Of a stretch of DNA of 64,000 bases, positions 57,007 through 64,000 are shown piece by piece (the first letter of the stretch is position 1; the number at the start of each line of letters is the position of its first letter). The stretch covers positions 77,087 to 141,086 of the forward strand of contig DASVAS010000069.1 in the NCBI GenBank assembly GCA_036376245.1, written 5' to 3'. The position numbers were made by a program, and so were the translations under genes. The notes below the pieces were generated by a model. The model searched no databases, was not told the DNA's origin, and saw only the letters and a program-made list of their open reading frames with translations. The DNA is from DATARR01 sp036376245. Its GTDB lineage: Bacteria; Acidobacteriota; Thermoanaerobaculia; Multivoradales; UBA5704.

Positions 57007-57619
57007 AGGTCTGTCCATACTCCAGAAAGTCCCGGAAATCCTCCCAGCGGATCTCCAGGATCGAGACAACCGGATTGGGGACGTCCCGCGGATCGACCGA
57101 GACGATCTGGCCGTTTTCGTCCATCACCGCGACCGGACCGGGCACATAGGTCCGGCCGGTCTCGTCCTCCGGCTCCCAACCGCCGAAGCAGCCCACGGTC
57201 CCGCACTCCAGGAACGTGCAGGGATCGAAGTTGTACCATTGCGATCCGCGAGGGGCGCTGATGCCGAAATACCTGTACTCGTCCGCCAACTGACCCTGCT
57301 CCGCCATTTCGCGGAGATCGACCACCTGCCGCAGCAAGCGCGCTTCCCAGCCTTCATAGCCGGAGAGATCTTCGTCGTCGATGTTGTAGCGCGCCCGCCA
57401 ATCATCTTCGACGTCGGGAATCGGTGAGCTGAAGGCGCTCGACAGCATCTCCAGGAGATCGTTTCCGGAGAGGGATGGTTGCTCACGGCGGGTGCGTCCC
57501 AGCACCCAGAGAGCCCGGAGATATTCTTCCAGGCTGCGGGGACAGGGTTTCTGTGCGGCTGTCAGGTCGGTGACGGCGAGATAGAGGTCGCGGTTGGTTT
57601 TGATGGTCGAGTCTGGCAT
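56999..57619 (-). CDS. Protein of unknown function, possible partner/immunity to the effector-like protein (206 aa)
   Basis: This 206-residue soluble acidic protein has a helical first half and a second half with SQWYNFDPCTFLECGTVGCFGGWEPEDETGRTYVPG, followed by DWRARY-like Trp/Asp patches and a closing RWEDFRDFLEYGQTYE. The Trp-Tyr-Asn-Phe-Asp-Pro and GGWEP motifs are distinctive, but I do not recognise a named family. It overlaps the start of the effector-like gene, so both are made together. Upstream position and acidic nature suit an immunity or chaperone role, but this is inferred from context. Confidence 0.7.
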   Translation of the reverse strand: MPDSTIKTNRDLYLAVTDLTAAQKPCPRSLEEYLRALWVLGRTRREQPSLSGNDLLEMLSSAFSSPIPDVEDDWRARYNIDDEDLSGYEGWEARLLRQVVDLREMAEQGQLADEYRYFGISAPRGSQWYNFDPCTFLECGTVGCFGGWEPEDETGRTYVPGPVAVMDENGQIVSVDPRDVPNPVVSILEIRWEDFRDFLEYGQTYE

Positions 57620-57784
57620 AGCGCTCAGTCCTCAGACCCGCCCGGAACGGGCGGAATTTGATTAGCCTGGTGCTTGAGCGCCAGGTAGGCGTCCCCTATT
57701 TCCATCTCCGCCCCGGGGCGGTGCTTTTCGCGGACATCGCCGCAACGTCCCGCCTCTTCAGGGTGAGGAGTTCCTCGCTAGATT

Positions 57785-58546
57785 CTACCGAGCAGGCTCT
57801 GGGTACAGCGTTTTGCCCCAGGCGGTCGGCTCATAGCTGATCCAGTACTCGTCCATGAGCAAGCCATCAATGTATTGTGCCAAGTCTTTGATTGCCTGCG
57901 GTGTATCTATTCGGACACTCACTTCCAGGTTATCGAACAACCCCTCTGGAGTCAGATTGACCGATCCCACATATACGACTTCGTCATCAATAATATACAC
58001 CTTGGCATGCGGGGTGAGCGTGCGGCTTCGATCACTTCCAATCGGGAACACATAGGGAGACGCGAACGCCTTGAGCCGAGGAATGCTAAAGGAGTAGGAG
58101 TACGAGTTCAGCCGCATAGTTCCGAAGTATGCCGCTGAAATGCTCAAAAGGGGCGCAACCAGATACACATATCCAGAGATTCGCGCGTCCTTGGAAAAGT
58201 CGTAGGAGGCGCCTCCCAATACAAGAAATAGGAGGAGAACGGTTACCAGAAGACCAATACGGGACAACCTTTCTCTCTCCGCGTTTCTCACCTTTTGCTG
58301 GCGAACAAGCAAGCGCGCGACATCCTTCCTCTTGGTGACATCTTCAGAGGTAATGATTGTGACGGTCACCCCTTTTTGTTGAAGCTGAAGGAGGATTTCA
58401 ATCAAGTGGCGTTTGATATACGGTGACATCACCCGGACAGAACGCTTCGCCTCACGGAGCTCATGATAGAGCTGGGAGCCAGCACTTTTCCCCAGCGTTA
58501 TAGTGGCTCGACCTGAGGTCACACAACTGCCTAGGTCACCAAGCAT
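57785..58546 (-). CDS. Membrane-embedded phospholipase D-like protein (PLDc_2)
   Basis: This protein has 253 residues. The first PLD-type half (about 22-70) has AKRSVRVMSPYIKRHLIEILLQL and TVTIITSEDVT but no HKD. A charged segment and two membrane helices follow (about 97-114 and 125-146). The second half has the HxK motif TPHAKVYIIDDEVVYVGSVNLTPEG (about 178-202; H180, K182, D187/D188). Only one complete HKD is present, so dimerisation would be needed for activity. The membrane hairpin between the two halves is unusual. The gene has clearly lower G+C than its neighbours. It begins at ATG 58546 after an AGAGG, downstream of the hemolysin-III gene. Confidence 0.75.
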   Translation of the reverse strand: MLGDLGSCVTSGRATITLGKSAGSQLYHELREAKRSVRVMSPYIKRHLIEILLQLQQKGVTVTIITSEDVTKRKDVARLLVRQQKVRNAERERLSRIGLLVTVLLLFLVLGGASYDFSKDARISGYVYLVAPLLSISAAYFGTMRLNSYSYSFSIPRLKAFASPYVFPIGSDRSRTLTPHAKVYIIDDEVVYVGSVNLTPEGLFDNLEVSVRIDTPQAIKDLAQYIDGLLMDEYWISYEPTAWGKTLYPEPAR

Positions 58547-58584
58547 ATGCGTCGCCTCTGGCAAGACGTAGCCCGTTAAGAGCC

Positions 58585-59250
58585 CTACACCGGCTCCGCC
58601 AGTGGGATCACATAGAACAGGATCGCGAAGAAATGGAAGATGCTCCCTAGGAGCACGAACACATGCCAGATCGCATGGTGGTACGGCAGCTTCCGCCACA
58701 TGTAGAACACCGTCCCCGCCGTGTAGACCACCCCGCCCGCCACCAGCAGGCGGATCCCCCCCGGCGCGGTGTTCGCCACCAGGGGCTTGATCGCGATCAG
58801 GACGGTCCAGCCCATGGCGATGTAGAAAGCCACCGAGAGCCAGGTCTTCTTCCGGCCCAGCAGCACCCGGGTCACGATGCCCAGGATCGCCAGGGTCCAG
58901 ATCAGTCCCAGCAGCGACCAGCCCCAGGGACCTCGCAGGTTCACCAGGCTGAAGGGGGTGTAGGTGCCCGCGATCAGGAGGTAGATGGCGGAGTGGTCCA
59001 GCGCCCTCAGCACCGTCTTCGCCCGCTGGATGGGGATGCTGTGGTAGAGCGTCGAGGTGGTGTAGAGGAGGATCAGGGTCGCGCCGAAGACGCTGCAGCC
59101 CACGATGTGCCACACCGTGCCGTAGAGGGCGGAGAACGCCGTCAGCACGCCGAGGCCGGCGATGGCGAGGATGATCCCCAGCCCGTGAATCAAGCTGTTG
59201 GCGATCTCTTCTCCGGGTGTGTACGGGTGCCCTTCGCCTGCCGCCGTCAT
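58585..59250 (-). CDS. Hemolysin III family protein (PAQR, TrhA-like)
   Basis: This 221-residue protein has seven membrane helices. The PAQR/HlyIII residues are in place: GEEIANSLIHGLG in helix 1, STLYHSIP, LRALDHSAIYLLIAGTYTPF, and the C-terminal HHAIWHVFVLLGSIFHFFAILF with the His pair thought to bind zinc. Members regulate membrane-lipid homeostasis in bacteria rather than lyse cells. It begins with ATG at 59250 and precedes the PLD gene by 38 nt on the same strand, so the two could be co-transcribed. Confidence 0.94.
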   Translation of the reverse strand: MTAAGEGHPYTPGEEIANSLIHGLGIILAIAGLGVLTAFSALYGTVWHIVGCSVFGATLILLYTTSTLYHSIPIQRAKTVLRALDHSAIYLLIAGTYTPFSLVNLRGPWGWSLLGLIWTLAILGIVTRVLLGRKKTWLSVAFYIAMGWTVLIAIKPLVANTAPGGIRLLVAGGVVYTAGTVFYMWRKLPYHHAIWHVFVLLGSIFHFFAILFYVIPLAEPV

Positions 59251-59591
59251 GGAGTCCCCCCTCTGTCCAGTCTGGCGAGCATTCTAGACGCTGCCGGCCT
59301 GCCGTGGGATAGACGTCTGAGCGACTTCAGGCCGCCGCCCTCATTCCGGCCGCGGCAACCCGGAGGCGGGCCGTCACGGCACCGGACCGGGCGCGCGCGG
59401 CCTCGAAGGAGGGCTGTCACGGCCTCCTTCCGGGCCGGCCTGGACCGGCGGGGAGGCTTCCCCACCCCGGATCGGGGCCGCGACGGCCCCGGGCGGGTCC
59501 GCGGCGGCCCCCATATAGAGGCTGATGCGGCCCCTGTCCAGGCCGAGCGGGCCCATGGTGGAGGGATCGCCGCGGTCTCGGCGGAGAAGGC
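59251..59591. other. Gene-free G+C-rich region with two perfect hairpins
   Basis: No convincing gene is seen in these 341 bp. Two stem-loops stand out: 59405-59412 pairs with 59423-59430 (GAAGGAGG/CCTCCTTC, 10-nt loop), and 59473-59480 pairs with 59484-59491 (CGGGGCCG/CGGCCCCG, 3-nt loop). The 8-mer GTCACGGC occurs twice (59373-59380 and 59416-59423). No T-runs follow, so the role is unclear. Confidence 0.5.
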
Positions 59592-60104
59592 TCAGACCGC
59601 GGCAAGGGGGGTATCCATCGGATCGACGGCGGTCTCCGCGGGGGTGGACGCCGCGCCCTCCGGCACGGCGGATTCCCGGAAAGCTTCAGGAGCGGCGAGC
59701 GCCTCCGAGGGGATTCCCGGGATGGTGGCCAGCATCGCCTGTCTGCCGATGTCGGCGATCCCGCGATCTTCCCGAAACTCATGGGGGCCGGAGCGGACCG
59801 GCCGGATGCGGTACCGGACCAGTCCCTCGAAGCGGTGGCCGTATTTGCCCCGGATCATCGACCGCATCTGGATGACCAGATCCTGCCCGCGCCGCCGCGC
59901 GATCCGCATCTCCTGCGTCACCGCCTGGCGGCGGGCTTTGAGCGCGGCCTGCTCGGCGGCAAGCGCGTAAGTGGTCCGCGCCATGACCTCCAGCGCGTCC
60001 CGCATCTCCTTCACATCCGGAATCGCCAGGATCTCCGGGTTGTCCGTCGCGGCCAGCAGGGAGGTCCACTCTTCCATCGTGGCCGCCAGCGCAATCTTCG
60101 GCAT
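59592..60104 (-). CDS. Helical protein of unknown function (170 aa)
   Basis: This 170-residue protein has a helical first half with Ala-rich heptads (LEVMARTTYALAAEQAALKARRQAVTQEMRIARRR), a basic middle (MIRGKYGHRFEGLVRYRIRPVR), and an Ala/Pro/Glu-rich, probably disordered C-terminal end. There is no signal peptide or membrane helix. The coiled-coil plus basic stretch could bind nucleic acid or another protein, but no family is recognised. It lies 68 nt downstream of the zinc-finger-like/helical-repeat gene on the same strand and may share its transcript. Confidence 0.6.
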   Translation of the reverse strand: MPKIALAATMEEWTSLLAATDNPEILAIPDVKEMRDALEVMARTTYALAAEQAALKARRQAVTQEMRIARRRGQDLVIQMRSMIRGKYGHRFEGLVRYRIRPVRSGPHEFREDRGIADIGRQAMLATIPGIPSEALAAPEAFRESAVPEGAASTPAETAVDPMDTPLAAV

Positions 60105-60172
60105 GACTCGTCTCCTTTCGTGAAAAGGTCCCGGCGGGTTCTACGAAGGGAGACGGCCAGGCGTCGCGGGTC

Positions 60173-61447
60173 TCAACTCATGCCGTTGCCTCTCCGCTCC
60201 CGCCGAAGGAAGGCGGCGATCTCGCGGATCATCTCCACGGTCGTGCGCTCCTCTGCGCAGGCGCGCTGGAACATGAGGAGGGCGACGATGGCCTCGCGGT
60301 GGACGTCCCGCGACTCGAAGATGGGCATCAGCTCGGAGGCGAGCTTCTTGAGGTCGTCTGTGCAGCCTTCCTGGGCGTAGAGGCGGGCGAGATCGAGGGA
60401 GACGAGCGCCGCGTCGTAGCCCATGCCGCGGGACAGGAACTCCCGCTGGACGTCGCGGAAGGCGGCCTCGGCGGGTCCGAGGCGGCCGGCGTTCAGATCG
60501 ATGAGGCCCTCCATCCAATGCAGGCGTAGCAGATCGACAGGCTGTGGCTGGCTGCCGCTCAGAGCGCGGATCTCCGGAAGCAGCTTCTCCGCTTCATCGA
60601 ACCGCTCGGCGGCAATCAGGCAACTGAGGAGATTGAACTTCGAGTAGAGAACGAAGCGCGGTTCCCTGTCTGGATCGATCTCTTGAGAAACCAACTGGAG
60701 GAGGTCGATCGCGCCGGAGAAGTCCCCCGCCTCCTCCAGGATCTTGGACTTCTTGATGGATGTCTTCCAAACGCCGCGGCTGTCTCCCGACTCCTGGTAG
60801 AGGACAAGCGCGCGGTCCGCGAGAGCCAAGGCTTCGGGAAACCGGCGCTGAGCCCGACGAAGCGAGCTCTTGAGATCCAGGATTTCGGCCTCGGTTTCCC
60901 GATTGCCAGTTCCGCCTCGCGCCAGACAGGAATCGGCCTTCGCAAAAGCGTCGTCGGCGCTGCGCAGCTCACCCAGAACACGCCGGGCGTTGCCGAGATA
61001 GGCAAAGCACCGTGCTCTCAAATCTAGAATCCAGCTCGGATCGTAGGCGTCGTCGAGATGGCGCACGACCTGGAGCGCCAGGTTTGCCAGGTCGACAGCC
61101 CGGGCGGGATTGCTGAAGACAGCTTCCCTGCTCTTGGCGAGGATGAGTTGGCAGAGTCCCCAGATGTGGAGGTCTTCGTCCCCCTCCACCTCCCGGACCT
61201 GCTCGGGATAAGAGCGGTCCTCCAGCCGCTCCCACAGCTCGGGCGCCAGGAGCCCCTCAAGGACGACGACTTCCTCGCTCCAGTGGCCGACCTCCTTCTG
61301 GAGGCGCCGGATCTCGTCACGCCGTTCCCGGCAGACCGGGCACTTCTCCAGGAAATGCGGGACCACCAACTGGAGCACCTCGTCATGCTCCAGGGTCCCC
61401 GCGATCCATCTCGCCAGGGTCTCCAGAGAAAGATGGTAATCCTCCAC
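60173..61447 (-). CDS. Zinc-finger-like (anti-sigma-type) and TPR-like helical protein
   Basis: The 424 residues start with an anti-sigma-factor-like segment: LSLETLARWIAGTLEHDEVLQLVVPHFLEKCPVCRERRDE, where His and CPVC could bind zinc as in zf-HC2 domains. About 340 residues of helical TPR-like repeats follow (LDLRARCFAYLGNARRVLGELRSADDAFAKAD, FPEALALADRALVLYQESGD, FDEAEKLLPEIRAL). No membrane helix is seen, so it differs from classic anti-sigma factors. The likely role is protein binding and regulation. A secreted 94-residue protein gene lies upstream on the same strand, the pairing I associate with some Acidobacteriota genomes. Confidence 0.7.
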   Translation of the reverse strand: MEDYHLSLETLARWIAGTLEHDEVLQLVVPHFLEKCPVCRERRDEIRRLQKEVGHWSEEVVVLEGLLAPELWERLEDRSYPEQVREVEGDEDLHIWGLCQLILAKSREAVFSNPARAVDLANLALQVVRHLDDAYDPSWILDLRARCFAYLGNARRVLGELRSADDAFAKADSCLARGGTGNRETEAEILDLKSSLRRAQRRFPEALALADRALVLYQESGDSRGVWKTSIKKSKILEEAGDFSGAIDLLQLVSQEIDPDREPRFVLYSKFNLLSCLIAAERFDEAEKLLPEIRALSGSQPQPVDLLRLHWMEGLIDLNAGRLGPAEAAFRDVQREFLSRGMGYDAALVSLDLARLYAQEGCTDDLKKLASELMPIFESRDVHREAIVALLMFQRACAEERTTVEMIREIAAFLRRERRGNGMS

Positions 61448-61571
61448 TCTTCTCCTCCTTATAGGGAAAACAAAGACACTCTCCTATAGGTTAAGTAGCC
61501 GCAGCGCGGGATTTCGTGACATCGAAATGGGAGAAAGATAGGGGCCGGAGGAGATCCGGCCCCTGAGAACG

Positions 61572-61856
61572 CTACGAACGACCGTTGGGATCGATCGAGG
61601 TGCCTTCGGGGACTGGGTTGGGCGTCGGCGTCGGGTTCGTGGCGCCATCAGGATCGATCGAAGTCCCCTCCTTCTCCACCGGCACTCCCAGGAGACGCGC
61701 GGCGCGCTGCCACAGTCCCGAGAGGAAAACTTCGAAGGAGACGACCGGCGTTCCGTTCGCGGCAACCCGGGAGGGCTTCGCCTGGAGCGGAGCGGCGGCC
61801 AGGAGGCCGAAGACCAGGAGGACACAAAGGGCGATACGCACGCAGTTCCGATACAT
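61572..61856 (-). CDS. Small secreted protein with EGTSIDP repeat (94 aa)
   Basis: This 94-residue protein has a signal peptide (about 1-26, LVFGLLAAAPLQA). A short region follows (VVSFEVFLSGLWQRAARLLG), then a Pro/Thr-rich tail holding a near-identical repeat, KEGTSIDPDGATN and PEGTSIDPNGRS, separated by a PTPTPNP linker. The repeat is also visible in the DNA. It has no known family. It precedes the zinc-finger-like/helical-repeat gene, separated by 124 bp, and is probably exported as a small periplasmic or surface peptide. Confidence 0.7.
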   Translation of the reverse strand: MYRNCVRIALCVLLVFGLLAAAPLQAKPSRVAANGTPVVSFEVFLSGLWQRAARLLGVPVEKEGTSIDPDGATNPTPTPNPVPEGTSIDPNGRS

Positions 61857-62071
61857 AAAGATTCCTTTCGGGAACAGATCTCAGCGCGGCGGCATGCCGG
61901 GCGGAGCCTGTCTCCCAAATAAGGAATGTTGCCTCAGATGGAAAGAAGCGGGACATCCCATCCAGACATCCCACCCCCGGAGGCGGGAACGGAACCGCCC
62001 CGCAGGGTCTCCAAGCCTGATCCCCTCCTTGCGATACAATCCGGGGTCTAACCTCAGGGGAGGGGGCCCTC

Positions 62072-63877
62072 ATGCCGGCTACTCACACCGTTTCGACGCT
62101 CTCGGAGCTGTTCCTGAAGGCGGCCAGCTACAACAAGCCGGACTGCCTTCTGACCAAGATAGGCGGCACCTACCAGCCGGTCTCGACGGCGGAGCTGGTG
62201 GACCGCGTCCGCAGGCTGTCCAAGGCGCTGCGCGACCTGGGCGTGGAACCCGGCGACCGGGTGGCCCTGATGTCCGAGAACGGACCCCACTGGCCCACGG
62301 TGGACTTCGCCACGCTCTGCATCGGCGCGGTGCTGGTGCCGATCTACCCCACCCTGCTGCCCGATCAGTCGTCCTACATCGCCAAGGACTGCGGCGCCAA
62401 GGTGGTGTTCGCCGAGACGACGGCCCACCTGGACGGCCTGCTGTCCCATGCCGACGAGATGCCGGACGTCCGGCAGTTCGTTCTCATCAAGGGAGATTCC
62501 AAGGATCCCCGGGTGACCACCCTGGCGGCGCTGCTGGAGAAGGGGACGGGGGTCGATGTCGCCGACTTCGAGGCCCGCGCCCGGGCGGTGAAGCCGGAAG
62601 ACCTCGCGACGTTCATCTACACCAGCGGCACCACGGGCACGCCCAAGGGGGTGATGTTGACGCACGAGAACATCGCGTCGAACGTCAGCTCCGGGCTGTC
62701 GGTGCTGAACCTGGATCCCAAATACACGGTGCTGACGTTCCTGCCGCTGTCGCACTCGTTCGAGCGGACGGTGGACTACTGCTACTTCCTGACCGGCTGC
62801 ACGATCGCCTACGCCGAGTCGGTGAACACGGTGCCGCAGAACATGCAGGAGGTGAAGCCGAACGTGTTCGTGTCGGTGCCGCGGGTCTATGAGAAGTTCC
62901 ACGCCCGGGTGTACGAGCAGGTGTCGCAGGGCTCGCCGATCCGCCAGAAGCTGTTCCACTGGGCGGTGGCGCTGGGTCGCCAGGCGCTGCCGTACCGGCT
63001 GAAGCGGCAGAAGCCGCCGGGGATGCTCGGCTTCCAGCTCGGCCTCGCCGACAAGCTGGTGTTCAAGAAGATCCACGAGCGTCTGGGCGGCCGGTTCGTG
63101 TTCGCCATCTCGGGCGGCGCGCCGCTGTCGCGCGATCTCGCCGAGTTCTTCTGGGGCGCCGGGGTGCCGATCTTCGAGGGCTACGGCCTGTCGGAGACGT
63201 CGCCGGTGCTGACGGTGAACACCCGCGAGCACGTGAAGATGGGGGCGGTAGGCCGGGCGATCCCGGGAGTGGAGCTGATAATCGCGGCGGACGGCGAGAT
63301 CCTGGCCAAGGGCCCGAACATCATGAAGGGCTACTGGGGCATGGAGAAAGAGACGGCGGAGGTGATCGACTCCGAGGGCTGGTTCCACACCGGCGACATC
63401 GGCGAGATCGACGCCGAGGGCTTCCTGCGAATCACCGACCGCAAGAAGGAATTGATCATCAACGCCTACGGCAAGAACGTGGCGCCGGCGCCGATCGAGA
63501 ACTCGCTGAAGGGCAGCCGCTACATCAGCCAGGCGGTGGTGATCGGCGACAAGAAGAAGTTCCTCTCCGCGCTGCTGGTGCCGGACTTCGACGCGCTGAA
63601 GAGCTGGGCCCCGAAGCACGGAGTCGGCGACACGGGAAACGAGGCGCTGATCGCCAATCCTCAGGTGCGGGAGCTGATCCGCGCGGAGGTGGAGGCGGTG
63701 AACGCCAACCTCGCCGGCTTCGAGAAGATCGTGGCCTGGGAGCTGCTCCCCAACGAGTTCACGCTGGAGACCGGCGAGCTGACGCCGACCCAGAAGGTCA
63801 AGCGGCGGGTGATCAACGAGAAGTACGGGGAGGTCATCAACCGGCTGTACGAGCAGGCGGACAAGGCGGGGGGGTAG
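62072..63877 (+). CDS. Long-chain fatty-acid--CoA ligase (AMP-binding)
   Basis: This 601-residue adenylate-forming enzyme has the P-loop-like TFIYTSGTTGTPKGVMLTH (about 187-205), LPLSHSFERT, ISGGAPLSRDLAEFF, the FEGYGLSETSPV motif, GWFHTGDIGEIDAEGFLRITDRKKELI, and the catalytic Lys near the C-terminus in LTPTQKVKRR. It activates fatty acids with ATP and CoA, in the cytosol or at the membrane. The form matches the FadD15/LACS group. It has its own leader (about 200 bp) with no clear promoter. The FadL-like porin at 38 kb could supply substrate. A repeat element follows it. Confidence 0.95.
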   Translation: MPATHTVSTLSELFLKAASYNKPDCLLTKIGGTYQPVSTAELVDRVRRLSKALRDLGVEPGDRVALMSENGPHWPTVDFATLCIGAVLVPIYPTLLPDQSSYIAKDCGAKVVFAETTAHLDGLLSHADEMPDVRQFVLIKGDSKDPRVTTLAALLEKGTGVDVADFEARARAVKPEDLATFIYTSGTTGTPKGVMLTHENIASNVSSGLSVLNLDPKYTVLTFLPLSHSFERTVDYCYFLTGCTIAYAESVNTVPQNMQEVKPNVFVSVPRVYEKFHARVYEQVSQGSPIRQKLFHWAVALGRQALPYRLKRQKPPGMLGFQLGLADKLVFKKIHERLGGRFVFAISGGAPLSRDLAEFFWGAGVPIFEGYGLSETSPVLTVNTREHVKMGAVGRAIPGVELIIAADGEILAKGPNIMKGYWGMEKETAEVIDSEGWFHTGDIGEIDAEGFLRITDRKKELIINAYGKNVAPAPIENSLKGSRYISQAVVIGDKKKFLSALLVPDFDALKSWAPKHGVGDTGNEALIANPQVRELIRAEVEAVNANLAGFEKIVAWELLPNEFTLETGELTPTQKVKRRVINEKYGEVINRLYEQADKAGG

Positions 63878-63913
63878 GCGGCGTTCACGGCCGCTTGCCC
63901 TGCCGGCGGGGTG

Positions 63914-64000
63914 CCCTTCGAAGCCTCACCCCCTGGCCCCCTCTCCCGACCCCTCCCTCCCACCCACACCGGGAGAGGGGGAAGGGTTTGTCTGGTTAGC
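63914..64000. repeat. Dispersed palindromic element, copy C (cut by window edge, inverted)
   Basis: The left end (CCCTTCGAAGCCTCACCCCC, TGGCCCCCTCTCCC) matches the reverse complement of the right end of copies A and B, so this copy is inverted relative to them. The rest lies outside the window, and the visible part differs after about 40 bp. Confidence 0.7.

Noticed and set aside
57658..57840. 60-residue plus-strand open frame between the partner gene and the PLD gene
   Set aside because: No good ribosome-binding site, no recognisable features, and it runs antisense into the PLD gene end.

Overview
The window is uniformly G+C-rich, densely packed DNA from a diderm bacterium. Outer-membrane barrel proteins, periplasmic cupredoxin and adaptor proteins, a chemosensory array and a YebC protein all point to a Gram-negative-type envelope. 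The mix of DUF885 and M28 peptidases, an FHA-GAF-cyclase, a receptor Ser/Thr kinase and a zinc-finger-like/helical-repeat protein beside a tiny secreted peptide resembles Acidobacteriota (Thermoanaerobaculia-like) genomes. That placement is inference: there is no rRNA or ribosomal-protein marker here, only one tRNA-Pro.

Region by region. 1-5.3 kb (minus strand): start of an MscS-like channel gene, a GNAT acetyltransferase, a DUF885 peptidase and a propeller/PA/M28/PDZ aminopeptidase. 5.5-7.9 kb (plus): a four-S1-domain RNA-binding protein and a secreted DUF5715-LysM protein. 8-17.4 kb (minus): a signalling block of outer-membrane barrel, cupredoxin, sensor-pseudocyclase-Ser/Thr kinase, GAF-HD-GYP phosphodiesterase and FHA-GAF-adenylate cyclase. 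The cyclase overlaps an AAA ATPase that is followed by a TOPRIM-like DUF4276 protein, a layout like split OLD-type defence modules. 17.5-17.8 kb: an exact 20-bp-period array of phased A-tracts.

18-21.3 kb: flavin reductase, MFS exporter, polysaccharide deacetylase and universal stress protein. 21.4-26.4 kb: a MacAB-like ABC export operon, interrupted between ATPase and permease by an antisense nucleotidyltransferase pair. 26.4-27.7 kb: amrA/amrB. 28-38 kb (minus): a complete chemosensory operon (two receptors, CheW, CheW-like, CheA-REC, CheB, REC-GAF-GGDEF, CheR-TPR) that matches the gene content of Wsp systems. It probably controls c-di-GMP rather than flagella. Both receptors carry a Cache-like sensor at the C-terminus.

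38.4-47.2 kb: FadL-type porin, STAS-like protein, M20 peptidase, tRNA-Pro(CGG), an Rpn nuclease, and an operon of aminotransferase plus 2-oxoacid:ferredoxin oxidoreductase. 47.5-50.5 kb: a two-gene unit of unknown function (PDZ-like protein plus acidic helical protein). 50.5-55.8 kb: metzincin protease, SDR, a 59-aa protein, SixA-like phosphatase, acetate kinase and YebC. 55.9-58.5 kb: a lower-G+C accessory patch with a chimeric, possibly CheD-like deamidase effector, its overlapping partner and a membrane PLD protein. 58.6-64 kb: hemolysin-III family protein, helical proteins and an acyl-CoA synthetase.

Two families of dispersed intergenic repeats run through the window. One is long hairpins built of 9-nt AAGGACACC-like units (three copies). 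The other is a palindromic element of about 185 bp with a conserved core (two full copies and one cut by the window edge).
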